The position numbers were made by a program, and so were the translations under genes. This document shows positions 32,401-41,400 of a DNA stretch of 64,000 nucleotides, piece after piece (position 1 is the stretch's first letter; every line of letters starts with the position of its first letter). This DNA is from Azorinus chamasolen (Eukaryota > Mollusca > Bivalvia > Cardiida > Solecurtidae): positions 27,778,853 through 27,842,852 of the forward strand of contig OY755241.1 of NCBI GenBank assembly GCA_963576725.1. The letters run 5' to 3'. The notes beneath the pieces are model-generated. The model was not told the origin of the DNA, made no database searches, and saw only the letters and a list, made by a program, of their open reading frames with translations.

Positions 32401-35400
32401 TTTCCAGTAAATGCTCCATTTTAGTTGATTTACTCAAACATATAGGTTCTAAAAATAGCCTATGAGGGAATGCTCTATTTTTCACAATGGATTCAAAACT
32501 ACATGTACATAATTCTGTTTTTTCTTTTTAAGGTAAATGCTCCTTTTCAGTAGATTTATTCAAACATGTCGGTTCTAAAAATAGCCTATGAGGGAATGGG
32601 TTAAAGGCCGCTGTGAGTTAACCCTTTACCTGACAGAGACATTCTGTCATGTATAAATACCTGCTAGAGACTATAGGTCTATTTATGCTCTATTTATCAC
32701 AATGGTTTCACAGTGACTTTTACAGAGTCATCAAAAGTCGTAAGTATGAGGGAATGGGTTAAAGAGGACATATGCAAACAGTGTAGACCAATATCAGAGG
32801 GCTCCTCAAGGATAATTCTGATCAGGGTATGCACTGTTTGCTGTGCCCCATCATGTCTATGGCTTATACCAGCAGATATTTGGTTCATTGTGCCATCAAC
32901 ATGAAATATGGATGGGTTCCAAAATAAGATTTGGACCTGTTTTCCTTAATCCCCTCTTCATACAAACATCTTTTCACGCATTTGCAAACAGAGTAGACAC
33001 AGATCAGATTTCTCCTGTAGGAGCCGTCTGATCTGGGTATGCTCTGTTTGCCAATGAAATTTGATCTAAAATGGATACAATGTTCAACTTTCCACATTTC
33101 ATTATCACTATTTTGTCCATGACTATTCAGTAGGTATTGAAATTTGGAATAGATTTAGAACAGGCAAAGGGTTAAATAATATGAGGATAAATAGGTTAAT
33201 CTTTCTGCTTTTTGTTTGTGCTCCTGGGTACCTACCACACTATGACAAATGTCCAAATTATTAGAGTAGACATGACTAGGAGGAACATCCAAAAGTATTT
33301 GTGGTTTCTCTCCCCAACACAGTTCTCCAGCCATGGACAGTGGTGGTCGTACCGCCTCACACACAGCTTACAGTCCTCACAATGCTTGCTCCGTATTGGT
33401 GGCTACAAAGTGATTATACAAGGTGAGGACCTCACACACAGCTTACAGTCCTCACAATGCTTGCTCCGTAGCGGTTGCTACAAAGTGATCATACAAGGTG
33501 AGGACCTCACACACAGCTTACAGTCCTCACAATGCTTGCTCCGTAGCGGTGGCTACAAAGTGATCATACAAGGTGAGGAGATGGATATCTTACTGTCGTT
33601 TAATCCTTTCCTTCATATAAACACCTTTCACGCATTTGCAAACAAAGAAGACCTAGATCAGATGGCTCTTGCAGGAGCCATCTGATCAGAGTCTGTTCTG
33701 TTTGCTTGTTACATTATATACATGTTGATCAGTATCCTTGCTTATAAAACTTTTTAGTTGAGTCTGAGTTTGTTCTCAAGTTTTTGATTGATCACAAAGG
33801 CTCAAATCTGACCAATCAAAAGCTTGAGAACCAACTCAGACTCAACTAAAAAGCTTTATAAGCATGGACCAAGATTTGACAGCTCCTGCATAAGAAGATA
33901 GCCCTGATATCTCTCACCAGACAATCAGAGGAGATGATTTTCAAAGTTTTCATAATGTTTCTATAGAAAACTGGCCATCCCTGGGGCAGGTCTCATTTGA
34001 ACCCAGGGGCATAATTCATATACATTTTGTAGAGGACTTAAAAGGATTGAAACAGCAGGCTGCTATAGAAAACTGGGGTGAGGCTAGTTTTGACCCCCAG
34101 GGACATAGGAAAATGGCCACCCTTGGGTGGGGCCATATCTGACCCCAGGGGCTTAATTTATATAACTTTTTTAGAGGACTTGAGCATGGTGCTATGTGCA
34201 AAACATTGAAAGCTGAGAACCTTCCGGTTTCAGGAGAAGATTTTCAGTTTTCACTATATGTTTCTATAGAAAACAGGGCACTCCATGGGCGGGCCAATTT
34301 TGACACATGATACATAATTTACACAACTTTTGTAGAGGACCTACAGATGATGCTTTGTATGCTGAGAACCCTGTAGATTCAGTGAAGATTTTTAACCCTT
34401 TACCTGATAGAAGCGGCTTAAAGCGAGTTTAATATATTCCTCCGCTGAAGAAAATAGTTCCAATTTTTACAATAATGAAAATATAGCATCATAAATAGTT
34501 TCTATACTCTAGGAGGTGGTAGCTTAAAGCAGGCTGAAAGTAAAGCAGAATGTGCATTAAGGCGCATTCTGCTTTACTTTCAACCTGCTTTAAGTGGTCA
34601 CCTGTCTTCAAAACTAGAAATAGGCTATTGGGTAAAGGGTTAAAGGTTCAAATTGTTGACAACGCATGCTGACGGACGATCGACATCAGGCGATCACAAA
34701 AGCTCACCCTAGGCACTTTGTGCTCTGGTGAGCTAAAAATGCCGCTAATAAATATTTGTGATGTCATTATCTTTAACATGAATACTGAACAGGTAAAGGG
34801 CTAACAGTTTACTCCAGGAGTACTCATGTACAAAATAAGACTGTGAATATTAATTAGATGAATGGTTACAATGGCAAGTAACCACAGGAAAGTTTGGGGC
34901 TAGAACTGTAAAATTAATCATTCCAATGACAAATAGAGCTGACCCAAATCAGACAGATCCTACACAAGTCTGACCTAGGTCTACTCTGTTTGCAAAGGGG
35001 TTAAATGGCCAACCTTGACTTGCAGTGTTGTGCACAAACAATATCCGAAATTGATGTCAAATTGGCTAGCATTGTACAGAAAAACATGGAAGAGGCAAAC
35101 AAACAAGCAGCCAACCTGTCAGGATGAATACAACAAGTCGCCCATATGACCCTGTCCAGTGGCTGCAAAATTGGCTTTGTCCAAGTTATTGTCAAATCAA
35201 AATCAGGGGTGTAGCTTGGTTAAAATTAAATGAATGTGTAGGCCGAATGTAACCATTTACCCAATGAATATTCACGTAAACAATAATGACATCATCAATA
35301 TAAATTAGATTAATTGTTATAATAGCAAATGGAAACAAGAATGTTTGGCCATGGCATAAACTGTAGAAATCATATCTATAATATATCATCTGCAAACAGA

Positions 35401-38400
35401 GCAGACCCTGATCAGACGGCTCCTATAGGAACCAAGCAGCCCAAATACACACACCAAGTATTAAATTAATAATTCCTGAATGTTGCATTTTGGGCATTTT
35501 TCTGTTTATCTTTTTTTCAACTTTCTGGAAAAAAGTGTAGGCCGGGGCCTACATGGCCTATAGGAAACTACGCTCCTAAAAATAAACTTTGGATCCGATT
35601 TCTGTTGTGAAGCATAAGTTTTTATGTGTGTATTAAGTCAAAAGTCTGTGATAAACCAATAAAATGTGCCTTGTTTCACACTGATCCATATGTGAAATTT
35701 TAAATAACATGCCTGTCAGGTTATGTCATAATATTCAGTGATGATGTCATCAGTTAGTGATAGCCATGTGTTGTATGACATCATGTGTATACATCCTAAA
35801 TAGCAGACATTTCAAGATCTGACAAGTAATAAATTAGCTAAATAGCAATTTGACAGCATATATATATAAAGGGTGGTATGACCAGTGTGGATGGTGTATT
35901 TCCTTTGGCTATGCCTCATTAAATGCACCATCCACACCAATCATACCACGCTGTATACACCATCAACACCAATCATACCACACTGTATACACCATCCACA
36001 CCAATCATACCACGCTGTATACACCATCCACACCAATCATACCACACTGTATACACCATCCACACCAATCATACCACGCTGTATACACCATCCACACCAA
36101 TCATACCACACTGTATACACCATCAACACCAATCATACCACACTGTATACACCATCCACACCAATCATACCACGCTGTATACACCATCCACACCAATCAT
36201 ACTACGCTTTATACTTTGTAAAATCACCATGTAAGGAATATAGTATTCCTCAAAGGCCATATTTACATCTATTTCACAGTGGTTATATTTACCTGTATCT
36301 CACAGTAGTCACAGTATCTGTACTTGTACTTGTTCTTGCTGTCCAAGGGCTGGTTGGCCATGCTCGTCATCTCATGCTCTTCCTCCGAGTGCTCACTCTC
36401 AGCCAGAAAATCAGCACCAGGGCTCTGTAAATGTCAGAATTATAAAACAAACACCAGGGCTCTGTAGATATCAGAATACAAAATCAACACTGGGGTTCTG
36501 CAGATGTCAGAATTATAAAACAAACACCAGGGCTCTGTAGATATCAGAATATAAAATCAACACTGGGGTTCTGCAGATGTCAGAATTATAAAACAAACAC
36601 CAGGGCTCTGTAGATATCAATTATAAAGCAAACACCAGGGCTCTGTAGATATCAGAATATAAAATCAATGCTGGGGTTCTGCAGATGTCAGAATTATAAA
36701 ACAAACACCAGGGCTCTGTAGATATCAGATTATAAAACAAACACCAGGGCTCTGTATATATCAGATTATAAAATCAACACTTGGGTTATGTAGATATCAG
36801 AATTATTAAAAATCAACACCAGGGTTCTGTAGATATCAGAATTAATTTAAATATTCCATATTTCTCTGCCACCCTACCTTGTTGATACTCATTAACTATT
36901 GCACATTCATGTAAGAAACAATGACATCATGAATATTTATTAGCTTATTTTTTTATAATAGCATATATACATGTATACATCAGATGTTTTTGGTATTGGA
37001 AGAAATTGTAGAATTAGAACTATTGTAATTTTGTAAGCAAACAGAGCAGACCCTAATCAGATGAAAGCCTTCTGACCTGGGTCTACTCTGTTTGAAAAGG
37101 CATTAATATGAAGGAAATGGTCAAAATTGCCTCTCCTATGCAATTCCAATAAGTACTCACAAGACTGGGTGATAAATGAATATTAAGAGATCTACTGGTT
37201 GATCAATTAGTGTGCCTCTTATCTACAGGTAGACCAGTCAGTGGCCCTCTTATCTAATCAGAGTGCCTCTTATATAATGATAAATCAATATGCCTCTCCT
37301 ATCAACTGGTAGATCAGAGTGCCTCTTGTCTACTGGTAGACCAGTCAGTGGCCCTCTTATCTAATCAGAGTGCCTCTTATATAATGATACATCAATACGC
37401 CTCTCCTATCAACTGGTAGATCAGAGTGCCTCTTGCCTACTGGAAGATCATTCAGTCTTACATACTGGTATATCAAATCAGTGTGTTTCTTATCTACTGG
37501 TAGATCAACTCAATGCATCTCTTATCTACCGGTAGATCAAATCAGTGTGTCTCTTATCTACTGGTAGATCAATCAGTGTGGCTCTTATCTTCTGGTAGAT
37601 CAATCAATGTCTCTTATCTACTGGTAGATCAGTATGTCTCTTATCTACTGGTAGATCACTCAGTCTCTTATCTACTGGTAGATCACTCAGTGTATCTTAT
37701 CTACTGGTAGATCAGTATGCCTCATATCTACTGGTAGATCAATCAGTGTGGCTCTTATCTTCTGGTAGATCAATCAATGTCTCTTTTCTACTGGTAGATC
37801 AGTATGTCTCTTATCTACTGGTAGATCACTCAGTCTCTTATCTACTGATAGATCACTCAGTGTGTCTTATCTACTGGTAGATCAGTATGCCTCTTATCTA
37901 CTGGTAGATCAATCAGTGTGTCTCTTGTCTACTGCTCTGAATGCAGTACAATTGCATGAACTTTGATCACACTTAAACCCTTTCCCTGTTTAATGTTCAT
38001 GTAAGAAATAGTGACATCATGAATATTTATGCGCTGAATATTTATAAAGCTACTTTTCGAGGTAATTTTTTACTTTGACAATAACTGTAGAATAAGATCC
38101 ATATCATGTAAAAGCAAACAGAGCAGATCGATCCTGATCAAAAGGCTCCTATAGGAGCTGTCTCATCTGGGTCTACTCTGCTTGCAAATGCATGAAAAGA
38201 CATTTCTTTGAAGGAAAGGGTTAAAAAGAAACGAAAGATGTCTGATTAGCCTTAAACTTAAGAAATTTTCTGCTGAACAAACTTGACAGCAGACCTGAAC
38301 ATGATGTTATGTGCCAAATATGAAAGCTGAGAACCTTCCAGTTTCAGAGGAGAAGATTCTCAAAGTTTTCACTATGTTTCTACTGAAAACTGGCTACCCC

Positions 38401-41400
38401 TGGGGCGGGGTCAATTTTGACCCCAGGGACATAATTTATATGAAAATACCTACAGATAATGGTATGTGCCAAAGATGAAAACTGAGAATCCTGTAGATTC
38501 AGAGGAGAAATTTTTTAAAGGCTCAAATTGTTCACATTGCACGCCGACAGACATCAGACATCAAAAGCTCACCCTGGGCATTTTGTGCTCTGGTGAGCTA
38601 AAAAATGATAATTACCTGTTGATATTGTTGCACGTAGACATATCCCGGGTCAGTGTAACAGGCTATGAAGTAGAGGATGAGAGAGATACACAGCAGGCCA
38701 ATATAAGAGGCACCATACACCGGTCTTTGCATATCCACCAGGGCCTGCTTCAACACTGTAACAAACAAGAATGAACAAACATGATTAAAACAGTTAACCC
38801 TTTCACGCATTTGCAAACAGAGTAGACCCAGATCAGATGGCTCCTAGAGGAGCCGACTGATCAGGGTCTGCCCTGTTTACTAATAGAATTTGATAGATCT
38901 GTTTCATTACTTTCTAATATGGCTACACTGTTCCACCTTCAATATTTCTTTATAACTATTTTGTCCATGAACATTCAGTAGGTATAGAAATTTGTAATAA
39001 ACATAGAACAGGGAAAGTGTTAAGTAGTGAAAGATTATTGTATATTCATTGTCTGACCTGGCAATAAATTTGAATAAATATACAATAATCATTCCCTACT
39101 TAAGATTTCAGCCTGATACATACATGTATGCTGAAATCATTTAGTATGTACTGTATATTGTGTTGGGTATATCTATCGATTGTAGATATATTCACAATAG
39201 AAAATTCCTCCCACTGAAACAGACAACCATTGTCACTCAGGCCAGATAATCAATATACATTTGTGTAAAGTAGAAAACACCCACACAGTGAAAGACAACC
39301 ATTGTCAGGCCAGGTAATAACAAGAGCATGACATGCAGACCTGTGCAAATGCTCATCTTTAATCTTTATTTCCCAAGTCCAAAAAGAGGCATAATGTTGT
39401 TAAAAATACTTACATGGCCCTAGGTCAGATTGTAGCCCTTGTGACGGTGAACAAGTATGTGAAGCATCATAAGATTTACTTGAATATTATAAAACAATAG
39501 CCACTGTTAAAAAAACATTTTGCTAAAGTTTTAAAAATTAGGTTAAAGTTTAAAGATCAAAAGTGATAAAAATGTAATATTGATGGAAAGGTCTTGCCAC
39601 AAGGGATTCAAACATGAAATATGAGAGCCCTGCTGGTTACGATTTCAAAATGTTAGACATCTTAACTTTTTTTATTTTCTAAGTCCATAAAGGCGCATAA
39701 TTTTGAAAAAAAGAGTCTTATAGAGTTATGGCCCCTGTCATATTGTAGCCTTTGTGACAGTTAACCCTATCCCTGTTCTGTATTTAGGTCAAATTTCAAT
39801 ACCTACTGAATATTCATTAACAAAATAGTTATAAAGAAATATGCAAAGTGGAACATTGTAGATATTTTAGAAAGTAAAGAAACAGAGCTATCAAATTTTA
39901 TTAGCAAACAGAGCAGACCCTGATCAGATGGCTCCTCTAGGAGCGTCTGATCTGGGTCTACTCTGTTTGTAAATGCGTGAAAACATGTTTATATGAGGGA
40001 ATTGGTCATAACTTTTGAGCCAGTACAGATAGAGACTTGATATTTGACATGCACATGTTTCTCATAAAGCCGCACATTTTGGGGTGTAACATGTCAAGGT
40101 CTTCCTTCAAAGTCAGAGGTCAAATATATAGGTCAAATCAATGACTTTAACATTGGCCATAACTCTTGAACCAATATAGATAGAGACTTGATATTTGACA
40201 TGCATGTGTATCTCATAAAGCTGCCCATTTTGAGGGGTCAAGGTCATCCTTCAGGGTCAAAGGTCAGATGTTTGTTTGTCAGCAACTTCAACATTGGGCA
40301 TAACTTTGAAATCTGTAGAGACAGAGACTTGATATTTGGCAGGCATATTTATCTCATAAAATTGCACATTTTGACGGGTGATATGTCAAGGTCAAGGTCA
40401 TCTTTTACGGTCAGAGGTCAAATATATAGGTCAAATCAACAGCTTTAGCATTGGCCATAACTTTTTAACCAATACACATACAGACTTGATATTTGGCATG
40501 CATGTGTATCTCATGACGCTGCACATTTTGAGGGGTGACATGTCAATGTCATCCTTCAGGGTCAACGGTCGAGGACTTTAACATTGGCCATAACTTTTTA
40601 ACCAGTAGAGATACAGACCTGATATTTGGTATGCATGTGTATCTCATGAAGCTGCAGTTTGAGGGGTGACATGTCAAGGTCATCCTTCAGAGTCAAAGGT
40701 CACCGACTTTAACATTGGCCATAACTTTTGAACCAGTAGAGATACAGACTTAATATGTGGCATGCATGTGTATCTCATGAAGCTGCACAGTTTGAGGGGT
40801 GACATGTCAAGGTCATCCTTCAGGGTCAAAGGTCCCTGTCTTTAACATTGGCCATAACTTTTGAACTAGCATGTATTCAAACTTGATATTTGGTATGCAT
40901 GTGTATCTTATGAATCTGCACACTTCGAGGGGTGACATGTCAAGGTCAAGGTCATCCTTCAGGGTCAACGTTCACCAACTTTAACATTGGCCATAACTTT
41001 TGAGCCAGTAGAGATACAGACTTGATATTTGGTATGTGTATCTCGTGAAGCTGCACAGTTGCAGGGTGACATGTCAAGGTCATCATTCAGGGTCAAATGT
41101 CATATCCAAGGGGGGCATAGTGTTTCACAAATACATCATGTTTTTTATAAAAATATATTGTTTTTCTGCAGAATTTTCCCATTTCCAGACGATAACTTCA
41201 GTTTTGTATGTCCGATCTTCATGAAACTTCAAATATGCCGTATAAAAATATATCTTTCATGAAATAATGGTTCATGAGGTCAAACCTAAATAAAGTGCTC
41301 ATGAGACTAAACCTAAAGCTTACCTGTGTCATGCCACAGCAATGTCACAGTGACAGTCACACACAGACCCGCATGAAACAGCCGCACTAGGATACCAATA

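Noticed and set aside
33212..33685. 157-codon plus-strand ORF with three 25-residue repeats
   Set aside because: It is the antisense of the triplicated ZDHHC12 exon 4 acceptor. The minus strand gives the DHHC motif with correct splice sites and phase.
35850..36430. Overlapping long ORFs (103-181 codons) rich in His, Thr and Tyr
   Set aside because: They are readings of the 32-bp minisatellite in three frames; a stop-free unit whose length is not a multiple of three opens all frames.
37186..37945. CRISPR-like regularly repeated array
   Set aside because: Units vary in length and sequence and run together without unique spacers; eukaryotic context; it is a minisatellite in an intron.
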